From NCBI GenBank assembly GCA_023228995.1, contig JALOAD010000016.1:1-64000 (forward strand): DNA of 64,000 bases, written 5' to 3'. The notes below the pieces were generated by a model that saw only the letters and a list, made by a program, of their open reading frames with translations, did not search any database and was not told the DNA's origin. This DNA is from JALOAD01 sp023228995 [NCBI: Candidatus Muiribacterium halophilum]. Lineage in GTDB: Bacteria > Muiribacteriota > Muiribacteriia > Muiribacteriales. The translations under genes were made by a program, and so were the position numbers. Positions 1 to 7,082 of the stretch are shown piece by piece. Numbering within the stretch: the first letter of the stretch is position 1; every line of letters begins with the position of its first letter.

Positions 1-164
1 TCCAAGGAGAAATTAAAAATTAATAATGAAAAATGAAAAATTGGAAAAAATAAAAGATTTTGCTTTGAATTGTTCATTGTTAATTTTTAATTATTCATTA
101 TGATTTATCATAAGCCGTATCCACAGAAAATAGAAAAGGGTCAAATTCGTAATTCTATAGACCA

Positions 165-309
165 GGCTGTTGAAAAATGAAGTTTTATTTTTCAAAATTA
201 ACTTTAAAAATAAACAGCATGGTCAGGCCGACCTATGTAAGCTAAATTTAGAGTTCGGCACAGACCCTATTTTGTATCAATCTTTGAATTTTTTAGTTTT
301 TCAACAGCC
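165..309. mobile_element. MITE-like element, copy 1
   Basis: The element starts GGCTGTTGAAAAA and ends TTTTTCAACAGCC, which are perfect terminal inverted repeats. It is about 145 bp and has no coding capacity. The internal core GCATGGTCAGGCCGAC and the stretch around AGCTAAATTTA recur in inverted orientation at 58761-58908. Non-autonomous miniature elements of this build are mobilised by a transposase elsewhere, but none is encoded in this window. No clear target duplication is visible at this copy. Confidence 0.75.
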
Positions 310-455
310 TCAGACGGTTTGACCCATCGCTCCTTAGCAGATTCGTGTGAGATTGATTATGTGAAGCGTATAGGAGCAATGTTGAATTTTGGATGTTAAA
401 TTATAAAAGAATTAAAAAGTTTTAAATCCACTTCACCATTTTACCATTTCACAAA

Positions 456-476
456 AAAATGTTCAGTGAACATTTT
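456..476. repeat. TTCAGTGAA palindrome, copy 1
   Basis: A perfect inverted repeat with 10-bp arms around one central G (core ATGTTCAGTGAACAT). An identical palindrome is at 10765-10785 and a diverged one at 58695-58719. Both perfect copies sit beside repeated GGTGAAA/ACCATTT triplets, so a longer composite repeat is likely. It could be an operator or a repeat-family hairpin. Confidence 0.7.
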
Positions 477-585
477 AATTCACAGGATTTAATAAACTTA
501 TGACATATCAAATACTTTATTCAGTGATTTTTAATAATAAAAATATTTAATTTTCTAAAAGTACTTCTAATTAGATTCGAAGCAT

Positions 586-627
586 CGCTAATTTTGACGA
601 AGTCACAATGTGGCTTAGCCACACTAA
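586..627 (-). repeat. TTAG-headed hairpin (REP-like)
   Basis: Read on the minus strand, TTAG is followed at once by a hairpin with 7-bp arms TGTGGCT/AGCCACA (609-623). A small GAC-GAA-GTC hairpin (596-604) and a second TTAGCG (586-591) follow. The same TTAG-plus-hairpin design, with different stem sequences, occurs at 43721-43763 and 45989-46011. Confidence 0.55.
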
Positions 628-729
628 TCTCTAATTGCTTCTAGTGTTTTAACCCAACAAACCCTATAAACCGTTTTAACTCTACAAACTCTATGAACCC
701 TAATAACGCAACAAACTTTTTTTTGCTAT

Positions 730-756
730 TAAGTTTTTGTTTTAATTCGCCGATAC
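730..756 (+). promoter_or_regulatory. Sigma-28-like promoter for DUF501-flgFG
   Basis: TAAG (730-733), a 15-bp spacer, then GCCGATAC (749-756). The flagellar sigma factor FliA/SigD recognises about TAAA-N15-GCCGATAA, so seven of eight -10 bases and three of four -35 bases agree, with ideal spacing. The following GTG start lies 39 bp downstream, which suits transcription of the rod-gene operon. Confidence 0.7.
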
Positions 757-794
757 CTTATACAGAATAATATTAAGTTTTTTGAGAGGGTTTT

Positions 795-1313
795 GTGAAT
801 AATAGTTTTGATATTGTTAAAAAACAACTTGGGAAAAAAACAATTTCACCTTGTGAGATTGTTTCTTCATGTCCATTTGGATTTCCTGATGTTATTAAAT
901 CATTACCTTCATCAAATAATCTTAGTATTAAAACAATTTTTTGGCTTACATGTCCTTATTTAAGAAAAAAACTAGCTTATTTAGAAGAAAAAGGTTTTAT
1001 TAGAGAGTTTTCAGCATTTTTAAAAGAAAATAAACAAGAATTAAAAAAATATTCAAATAAATATAGAAAAATTAGAAATAAAATTCTTAAAGATAATAAT
1101 CTTATTGATAATATACCTAAAAATATTGTTGAAGCTGGTATTGCTGGAGTTTCAGAAGATATTTATGCTAAATGTCTTCATGCACATATTGCTTATTATT
1201 TATTAGATAAAGATTATTTTCCTGGAAAATTTATTGAAAAAAAAGTGGGAGATTTATTTTGTAATGGTAATCCTCCTGTTTGTTCAAAATTTGTGGGGGT
1301 GAAGAATGCTTAG
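795..1313 (+). CDS. DUF501 family protein
   Basis: A 172-residue protein with the DUF501 pattern: SCPFGFP near residue 25, a WLTCPYL segment near 50, and KCLHAHIAYYLL near 128. The function of DUF501 is not established. In actinobacteria it usually lies near eno and a divIC-like gene, which is family knowledge rather than anything visible here. The start is a GTG preceded by GAGAGGG. Its end overlaps flgF by 8 bp, so translation is probably coupled to the rod genes, and the operon is preceded by a sigma-28-like promoter. The conserved cysteines may bind a metal or cluster, but this is inference. Confidence 0.8.
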   Translation: MNNSFDIVKKQLGKKTISPCEIVSSCPFGFPDVIKSLPSSNNLSIKTIFWLTCPYLRKKLAYLEEKGFIREFSAFLKENKQELKKYSNKYRKIRNKILKDNNLIDNIPKNIVEAGIAGVSEDIYAKCLHAHIAYYLLDKDYFPGKFIEKKVGDLFCNGNPPVCSKFVGVKNA

Positions 1314-2157
1314 AGGTATTTATACATCAGCTTCAGGTATGCTTGTTGAGCAGGCTAGGCAGGATGTAATTACAAATAATCTTGCCAATGTTGATACAAC
1401 TGGTTTTAAAAAAGATTTAGCTATTTTTCGAGATGAACCTTCTATGGATATGCATAGAATAGATGATAATAGAAAAATATTTGGTAAAAAACTTGAGCTT
1501 GATTTTAGACCTTATATTGGTAGAATGGGCACTGGTGCATCAATTGATGAAATTACTACAATTCATGAACAAGGTATTCTTCAAACTACTAATAATAAAA
1601 CTGATTTAGCTCTTATTGGTGATGGTATGTTTGCTGTTGAAAGTCCTAATGGTATTAAATATACAAGGGCTGGTAATTTTAGAGTTGGTGCTGAAGGTTT
1701 TCTTGTTGATGCTAATGGAAATAAGGTAATGGCATTAAAAGAACCTGCAATTATGAATAAAGAAAGTATTATTACAAATCCAGATGGTGAATTTGCTCTT
1801 AATGCAAGTTATGTTCCACTTGATGGTGCCGAAGACTTTAAAGTTGATTTAGATGGTAAAATATATGTTAATGGTGAATCAGCTTATAGGCTTATGATTG
1901 TTAACTTTGATGATCCAAGGCATTTGAAAAAAATTGGTTATAATTATTATGAACCAGCTGATGAAAGAGTTGGTTTTGGTAGATTTGGAGAAAATACAAA
2001 AATTGAACAGGGAATGCTTGAAAAATCAAATGTAAATATAGTTAGAGAAATGGTTAATATGATAACTGTTATGAGAGCTTATGAATCTAATCAAAAAGCT
2101 ATTGCTACTCATGATGGTACTTTGGGAACATTAATATCAAAAGTTGGTGCTAGATAA
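1306..2157 (+). CDS. flgF: Flagellar proximal rod protein FlgF/FlgG-like
   Basis: The 283-residue protein opens with the rod/hook-family motif, seen here as YTSASGMLVEQARQDVITNN followed by LANVDTTGFKK. It ends with the matching C-terminal helix (NIVREMVNMITVMRAYESNQ). These axial proteins are exported by the flagellar type III system and build the rod that crosses the periplasm. Being first of two tandem rod genes and having the longer divergent middle suggests FlgF rather than FlgG; Gram-positives call this position FlhO. The ATG overlaps the DUF501 gene by 8 bp. The assignment between FlgF and a second FlgG is the main uncertainty. Confidence 0.9.
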   Translation: MLRGIYTSASGMLVEQARQDVITNNLANVDTTGFKKDLAIFRDEPSMDMHRIDDNRKIFGKKLELDFRPYIGRMGTGASIDEITTIHEQGILQTTNNKTDLALIGDGMFAVESPNGIKYTRAGNFRVGAEGFLVDANGNKVMALKEPAIMNKESIITNPDGEFALNASYVPLDGAEDFKVDLDGKIYVNGESAYRLMIVNFDDPRHLKKIGYNYYEPADERVGFGRFGENTKIEQGMLEKSNVNIVREMVNMITVMRAYESNQKAIATHDGTLGTLISKVGAR

Positions 2158-2181
2158 TAGTCTAAAGGAGGAATATGTCTT

Positions 2182-2967
2182 ATGATGAGATCACTTTACA
2201 CAGCAGCTACAGGGATGAATGCACAAGATCTAAATATCAGTGTAATTTCCAATAACCTTGCGAATGTTAATACAACAGGGTTTAAAAAACATAGAGCAGA
2301 ATTTCAGGATCTTTTGTATCAAACCTTGAGAGAAGCTGGGACTCCGGTTGCAGAAGGAAGAACAGTTCCGGTTGCGGTTCAGACTGGACATGGTGTTAGA
2401 TCTGTTGCTACTCAGACTATTTTTTCACAAGGTGATTACAGACAGACTGATAATCCTCTTGATATTATGATTGAAGGTGATGGTTTTTTTCAAATTCAAA
2501 AACCTGATGGTAATATTGCATATACAAGAGATGGTGCTTTTAAAATTGATGGAGCTGGAACTATTGTAAATTCAGATGGATTTTTTCTTGAGCCTCAAAT
2601 AACTGTTCCAGAAGGAACTGAAAGGGTTCAAATTGGTATGGATGGAACTGTTACGGCTGTAATTGGAGATGAAATTCAAGAAATCGGACAAATAACTACT
2701 GTTAATTTTATAAATCCAGCTGGTTTAAAAAATACAGGTAGAAATCTTTATCAGGAAACTGTTGCTTCAGGACCTCCTGTTGGACCAGGGATTCCAGGAC
2801 TTGAAGGAAGAGGAACTATTCAGCAAGGTTATCTTGAAATGTCAAATGTGTCTGTTGCTGATGAAATGATACAGATGATTATTGCTCAAAGAGCTTATGA
2901 ATCAAATTCTAAAGCTATTCAGACTTCAGATTCTATGCTTGGAATAGCAACTGGATTGAAAAGATAA
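2182..2967 (+). CDS. flgG: Flagellar distal rod protein FlgG
   Basis: A 261-residue rod protein with the N-terminal motif YTAATGMNAQDLNISVISNN and the C-terminal helix ending in AQRAYESNSKAIQTSD, both typical of FlgG, whose usual length is about 260. It forms the distal rod that runs through the P and L rings. AAAGGAGG at 2164-2171 precedes two adjacent ATGs (2182 and 2185). The first is used here, but the second gives the canonical MRSLYTAATG start. A hairpin terminator follows, separating this operon from flgAHI. Confidence 0.95.
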   Translation: MMRSLYTAATGMNAQDLNISVISNNLANVNTTGFKKHRAEFQDLLYQTLREAGTPVAEGRTVPVAVQTGHGVRSVATQTIFSQGDYRQTDNPLDIMIEGDGFFQIQKPDGNIAYTRDGAFKIDGAGTIVNSDGFFLEPQITVPEGTERVQIGMDGTVTAVIGDEIQEIGQITTVNFINPAGLKNTGRNLYQETVASGPPVGPGIPGLEGRGTIQQGYLEMSNVSVADEMIQMIIAQRAYESNSKAIQTSDSMLGIATGLKR

Positions 2968-2992
2968 ATAATATAAGTTTTTGATAAATTGT

Positions 2993-3027
2993 AAAAAAGG
3001 ATTCAGGTAAAATCTGAGTCCTTTTTT
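2993..3027 (+). terminator. Rho-independent terminator after flgG
   Basis: Stem GGATTCAG/CTGAGTCC with one G-T wobble, a 7-nt loop, and flanking A6 and T6 runs that extend the stem. It lies 26 bp after the flgG stop and ends the DUF501-flgFG transcript. Confidence 0.85.
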
Positions 3028-3087
3028 AAATAAAATTTTTTGTTTAATACTTTTATGTAATGTAATATTGAATAATAGGAGATTGAT

Positions 3088-3963
3088 TTGAAAAGAATTT
3101 TTGTTTTTATAATTTTATTCAATATTATTTTTTGTAATGCAACTATATTGAAAGAAAATATAATTGTAAAAGGTAATGTAATAACTCTGGGTCATCTTTT
3201 TGAAGATATACCATCTAAATATTCTGATACAAGAATTACAGATACTGCTTTGCCTGGACAAGAAAAAAGAATTAATGTTGCTTATGTTAATCAAATACTT
3301 TCAAAATTTAATCTTCCAGTGCTTGATCTTGATACTATAACCTATATAAATGTAAAAACTTTTTCACATGATATAAAATCCAGAGAAATTTCTGATTTTA
3401 TTGGTGAAAATTATAATATATCTTTTCCAGTGCTTATAAATTATAAAACTGCAACTGTTTCAACTGATGAATATATTTTTAGAATGGACAGACTTGGAAA
3501 AACAAGATTCATTGTAGAAGTTATTGGAAAAGATGAAAGTATTCTTAAAAAATTTGTTGTTAATTTTTCCGAAAGAATAAAAAGAACTGTTATTGTTAGT
3601 AATCAATATATAAAGGCTGGAGAAAAACTTTCTATAGACATGTTTGGATATATGGAACTTCTTATGCCTGTAAAAACTGGTGAAATAATAGAAGACATCA
3701 ATGATATAAAGTTTTGTATGGCTGCAAAAGACCTCTCACCAGGTACTGTTCTTCTAAAGAATATTATCGATTATGCCGAAATTGTAATTAATGGAAGTAT
3801 TGTTGAAGCAGTAAACGATGGAACAGGATATGTAATATCGCTTAAGCTTGAAGCAATGCAAAGTGGTAAATATAATCAGATAATAAACCTTAAAGGTATA
3901 AATAACAGAAGAAAGTATAGAGGGAGGGTAACAGATGAAAACAAGGTGGTTCTTATTTTTTAG
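3088..3963 (+). CDS. flgA: Flagella P-ring assembly chaperone FlgA
   Basis: A 291-residue protein with an N-terminal signal peptide (MKRIFVFIILFNIIFC) and a C-terminal SAF-like domain from about residue 170. The pattern there is characteristic of FlgA: TVIVSNQYIKAGEKLS, LSPGTVL, then a short ending with RGRVT. FlgA works in the periplasm and helps FlgI polymerise into the P ring around the rod. The start is a TTG with AGGAG six bases upstream. The gene overlaps flgH by 29 bp and is followed by flgI, the usual ring-gene order. Confidence 0.88.
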   Translation: MKRIFVFIILFNIIFCNATILKENIIVKGNVITLGHLFEDIPSKYSDTRITDTALPGQEKRINVAYVNQILSKFNLPVLDLDTITYINVKTFSHDIKSREISDFIGENYNISFPVLINYKTATVSTDEYIFRMDRLGKTRFIVEVIGKDESILKKFVVNFSERIKRTVIVSNQYIKAGEKLSIDMFGYMELLMPVKTGEIIEDINDIKFCMAAKDLSPGTVLLKNIIDYAEIVINGSIVEAVNDGTGYVISLKLEAMQSGKYNQIINLKGINNRRKYRGRVTDENKVVLIF

Positions 3964-4504
3964 TATTTTATTTTTAGTAAATTCATTCGCAGGTTCTCTT
4001 TGGGCCAATTCAAACGGAAAATCTCTTTATACAGAAGATAAAGCACATAAAGTTGGTGATATACTTACTGTAATGATTTCAGAAAGTGCTTCTGCAACTC
4101 AATCTGCAACAAGAGATACTAAAAAGAATTTTTCTGGTGGTATGAATGCAGGAACTGGATTTCTGTCAAGTATAAGCGCTGGTTCTGCAAGTTCAAATAA
4201 TACATTTAAAGGTGAAGGTTCTACTGAAACTTCAGGTAGAATATCAGCTACAATATCTGTAAAAGTTATTGAGGTTCTTCCTAATGAAAACCTTGTTGTC
4301 GAAGGTGTTAGATATATGAATGTAAATAATGATGTTCAAGAAATAAAATTAAGAGGTGAAGTAAGACCAAGAGATATAAGTAAAGGAAATACTATTGATT
4401 CAAGATTACTTGCAGAAGCACAGATTATTTATAAAGGTAAAGGTCATATTGCAAGAAGTCAGAAACCAAATCTTTTTCAAAAAATTATTGGAATGTTATT
4501 TTAG
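3935..4504 (+). CDS. flgH: Flagellar L-ring protein FlgH, without lipobox
   Basis: The 189-residue protein matches FlgH in its core: LYTEDKAHKVGDILTV near the N terminus, VIEVLPNENLVVEG, and VRPRDISKGNTIDS near residue 150. FlgH forms the outer-membrane L ring. Most FlgH proteins are lipoproteins with a cysteine after the signal peptide. Here the leader (about residues 1-24) has no cysteine, so the protein is probably anchored without lipid. Length is a little below the usual 220-230. It begins inside the end of flgA and is followed 9 bp later by flgI. Confidence 0.9.
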   Translation: MKTRWFLFFSILFLVNSFAGSLWANSNGKSLYTEDKAHKVGDILTVMISESASATQSATRDTKKNFSGGMNAGTGFLSSISAGSASSNNTFKGEGSTETSGRISATISVKVIEVLPNENLVVEGVRYMNVNNDVQEIKLRGEVRPRDISKGNTIDSRLLAEAQIIYKGKGHIARSQKPNLFQKIIGMLF

Positions 4505-4513
4505 GAGAATATA

Positions 4514-5536
4514 ATGAAAAAATTAATTGTAATATTGACAATAATAACGGTTGTTATACTTTCTTATAGTGAAGGTTTTACTGTTAAAATAAAAGATATG
4601 GTTCGATTTGGAGAGGATAATAGGGATAATCAACTTATAGGATATGGTCTTGTAGGTGGTCTTGATGGTACAGGTGACAAAAATAAACTTGCTATAAATA
4701 CAGCTATTAATTTTTTAAATAATTTTGGTATTGTTACAAATAATCAGGATTTTACTACAAAAAATATTGCAGCAGTTGTAGTTACAGCGACTTTACCAGC
4801 TTTTGCAAGATCTGGAGATAAACTTGATGTTACAATATCATCTATAGGAGATGCAAAAAATCTTCAAGGTGGAGTTTTATTTCAAACACCTCTTGTTGGT
4901 GCAGATAAAAAAGTTTATTGTGTTGCTGCTGGACAAGTTTCTATAGGTGGTTTTAATGCAGGACTTGGTGGTGCTGGAGCACAAAAAAATCATGTTACAG
5001 TTGCAAGAATTCCAAATGGTGGAATTGTTGAACAAGAAGTTCCTGCTCAATATTTAGATGGAAATAAACTTAAAATAATGCTTAAAGATAAAGATTTTAA
5101 TGTTGCTCAAAAAATAAAAAAAGCTATTGATGAAAAATATGGTAGAAACAGAGCAAAAGCAGTTGATCCAGGTATGGTTGAAGTTGAAGTTCCATATTCA
5201 TTTATGGATAATCCAGTACTTTTTGTAACTCAGCTTCAAAATATTGAAATTGTTCCTGAAATGAGTGCAAAAGTTATTATAAATGAAAGAACCGGTTCAG
5301 TTGTTATAAATCAAAATGTAAAAATTTCTCCAATTGCAATATCTCACGGTAATCTTAATATTCAGATTAATGGAACAGATAAATTTGGTAATGTTGTTCC
5401 GTTAAAGAACGGAAATACCTTAAATGATATAGTTTCTTCGCTTAATCAGATGGGAGCTTCTCCAAGAGATCTTATAGCTATTTTTCAAATGTTAAAGGAA
5501 GCTGGAGCATTACACGCAGAACTTGAAATTATATAA
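4514..5536 (+). CDS. flgI: Flagellar P-ring protein FlgI
   Basis: A 340-residue protein with a signal peptide (MKKLIVILTIITVVILSYS) and FlgI hallmarks: IKDMVRFGEDNRDNQLIGYG, GLVGGLDGTGD, an ARSGDKLDV segment near 100, and a C-terminal MGASPRDLIAIFQMLKEAG. FlgI monomers form the periplasmic P ring around the distal rod. GGAG lies before the ATG. Together with flgA and flgH this shows that the organism builds rings for a two-membrane envelope, unlike spirochaetes, which lack the L and P rings. Confidence 0.95.
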   Translation: MKKLIVILTIITVVILSYSEGFTVKIKDMVRFGEDNRDNQLIGYGLVGGLDGTGDKNKLAINTAINFLNNFGIVTNNQDFTTKNIAAVVVTATLPAFARSGDKLDVTISSIGDAKNLQGGVLFQTPLVGADKKVYCVAAGQVSIGGFNAGLGGAGAQKNHVTVARIPNGGIVEQEVPAQYLDGNKLKIMLKDKDFNVAQKIKKAIDEKYGRNRAKAVDPGMVEVEVPYSFMDNPVLFVTQLQNIEIVPEMSAKVIINERTGSVVINQNVKISPIAISHGNLNIQINGTDKFGNVVPLKNGNTLNDIVSSLNQMGASPRDLIAIFQMLKEAGALHAELEII

Positions 5537-5546
5537 AAAATTAAAG

Positions 5547-5578
5547 TTGTTGATTTTCCTCTGATTTTGTTATATTAT
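5547..5578 (+). promoter_or_regulatory. Probable housekeeping promoter of HU gene
   Basis: TTGTTG (5547-5552) or TTGATT (5550-5555) precedes TATATT/TATTAT (5571-5578) with an 17-18 bp spacer. It lies about 33 bp before the HU start, between flgI and HU. Confidence 0.5.
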
Positions 5579-5611
5579 TAATAAAGTATTAAATTGGATT
5601 GGAGGGGTAAA

Positions 5612-5884
5612 ATGAACAAAAACGATTTAGTAAAGGCTATTGCAAAGAAAGCTGAAATTTCACAGGCTAACAGTTCTAAAGTTGTAAATGCTTTTATCGA
5701 AGTAATCACAACTAACCTTAAAAAAGGTGAAAAAATTAATCTTATGGGTTTTGGTTCTTTCGAAAAAGTTAAAAGAGCTGCTAGAGTTGGTAGAAATCCT
5801 CAGACTGGAAAAGAAATTAAAATTAAAGCAAGACACGTTCCAAAATTTAAAGCTTCAAAAGCATTAAAAACAAACATTAAATAA
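5612..5884 (+). CDS. hup: HU-family DNA-binding protein
   Basis: A 90-residue HU protein: the N-terminal helical dimerisation part begins MNKNDLVKAIAKKAE, the saddle has GFGSFEKVKRAAR, and the DNA-gripping arm carries RNPQTG followed by VPKFKASKALK. HU bends and compacts the nucleoid. The ATG at 5612 is chosen because GGAGGGG lies directly upstream; an in-frame TTG at 5594 would add six residues across that ribosome-binding site. The gene has its own promoter and a strong terminator, consistent with high monocistronic expression. A second HU is at 13553-13819. Confidence 0.95.
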   Translation: MNKNDLVKAIAKKAEISQANSSKVVNAFIEVITTNLKKGEKINLMGFGSFEKVKRAARVGRNPQTGKEIKIKARHVPKFKASKALKTNIK

Positions 5885-5912
5885 TAATAATACTCAAATA
5901 TTACATTTGATT

Positions 5913-5944
5913 AAAAGCTCTCATTCGAGAGCTTTTTTTATTTT
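5913..5944 (+). terminator. Rho-independent terminator after HU
   Basis: Stem AAAAGCTCTC/GAGAGCTTTT around an ATTC loop, followed by a T-rich tail. This is a strong intrinsic terminator 28 bp after the HU stop. Confidence 0.9.
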
Positions 5945-6014
5945 AGTCTGGTTAATGGTAAAAAGTATTGTCTATCGGTTTGTTTTATTTGATTTTTTTA
6001 TTTAAAATCAGGTT

Positions 6015-7082
6015 ATGAGAACTTTTTTTGTAATGTTAATTTTTTTAAATATATTTCTTTTATGTGGTTGCGATAAAAAAAAACCAGTAGATAATGAAAA
6101 TTTAACTGTTATAACAAATAATGACAAAAAAGCTGAGGTTGATAATTTATTAAAAAGAAATAAGCTAAAAGATATTATTTTATATGTTGATGAAAATGAA
6201 AAAGATTTATATTTAAATGAAAAAAAATTATTTGCATATTATAAGACTGGTGATATACAAAATGTAATAAAGTTAGGGAATATATTAAAAGAACAAAGTT
6301 CTATTGAAAGTATAAAATTACTTGCGAAAGCTAATTATATTTTAAAAAATTATAGACAATTTGATATAAATCTTAGATTACTAAATCCAAAAGATATTGA
6401 TAATGAGCTTGAAAATATGCAAAAAAGTTATAATAATAGGATTATTAACGAAAAAAAACAAAATACAGATGATTTAAAAGCTAAACTTAAAAAAGCTGAA
6501 CAATATTATAATCAGATGAATTATGTTGATGCAATAGATATTTTAGAAAAAACTACTAAAAATGATTCTATAATATTTGAGAAAGATAATAAGGTTTTTT
6601 TAAGAGATACTTATTATCTATTAGGACTTGCAAAAGAAAAGATGAATAATCCAGATGAAGCAATATTTTTTTTAAGAAAATCTAATGAAATTGAATCAGA
6701 TCATGTGGAAACTCTTAAAAAACTCGGTGATATTTATTTTTTAAGAGGAAGAGCAAGCTTGGCTTTAACTTATTTTAAAAAAGCTTATGAATTATCAGGT
6801 GATGTAAATATACTTGGTAATATGGGAATTTGTTATCTTAATAATCATGAATATTCTAAAGCAATGGAAATTCTTGAAAAAGTTTATGAAAAAGAACCTG
6901 ATAATATAAATGCTGCTTATAATCTTTTTTTAAGTTATTATTATCTTGGAAAAAAACTTGATATGAAAGCATTAGGTGGCAAACTTATGCTTGAGCTTCC
7001 AAACGGTTCTGATCTTAAAGCAAGAGTTGAAAGTGCTTTAAATGATTCTAATATGGAGAATCCTGATGAAATACATTTTTAG
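6015..7082 (+). CDS. TPR-repeat lipoprotein
   Basis: A 355-residue protein with a lipoprotein signal (hydrophobic leader ending LLCGC, Cys19 the likely lipid site) and tetratricopeptide repeats in its second half. Repeats such as KAEQYYNQMNYVDAIDILEK and LKKLGDIYFLRGRASLALTY show the A-x-A-x-Y/F helical-pair spacing. TPRs are protein-binding scaffolds, so a periplasmic assembly role is inferred. It overlaps the next gene, another exported TPR protein, by 17 bp. No enzyme motif is visible and the precise function is unknown. Confidence 0.75.
   Translation: MRTFFVMLIFLNIFLLCGCDKKKPVDNENLTVITNNDKKAEVDNLLKRNKLKDIILYVDENEKDLYLNEKKLFAYYKTGDIQNVIKLGNILKEQSSIESIKLLAKANYILKNYRQFDINLRLLNPKDIDNELENMQKSYNNRIINEKKQNTDDLKAKLKKAEQYYNQMNYVDAIDILEKTTKNDSIIFEKDNKVFLRDTYYLLGLAKEKMNNPDEAIFFLRKSNEIESDHVETLKKLGDIYFLRGRASLALTYFKKAYELSGDVNILGNMGICYLNNHEYSKAMEILEKVYEKEPDNINAAYNLFLSYYYLGKKLDMKALGGKLMLELPNGSDLKARVESALNDSNMENPDEIHF

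Larger units (their letters stand above)
1..794. other. Intergenic repeat-rich region
   Basis: No gene with a plausible start and length was found in this stretch. It holds a loose AT-rich inverted repeat near 10-105, a MITE-like element (165-309), a TTCAGTGAA palindrome (456-476) beside a run of TTCACC/ACCATT triplets, a TTAG-headed hairpin (609-627), and short CCCTATAAACC-like iterations from about 659 to 716. A sigma-28-like promoter closes the region. Confidence 0.6.

Noticed and set aside
2182-2967. FlgG start at 2175 ATG
   Set aside because: The ATG at 2175 is out of frame with the FlgG protein.
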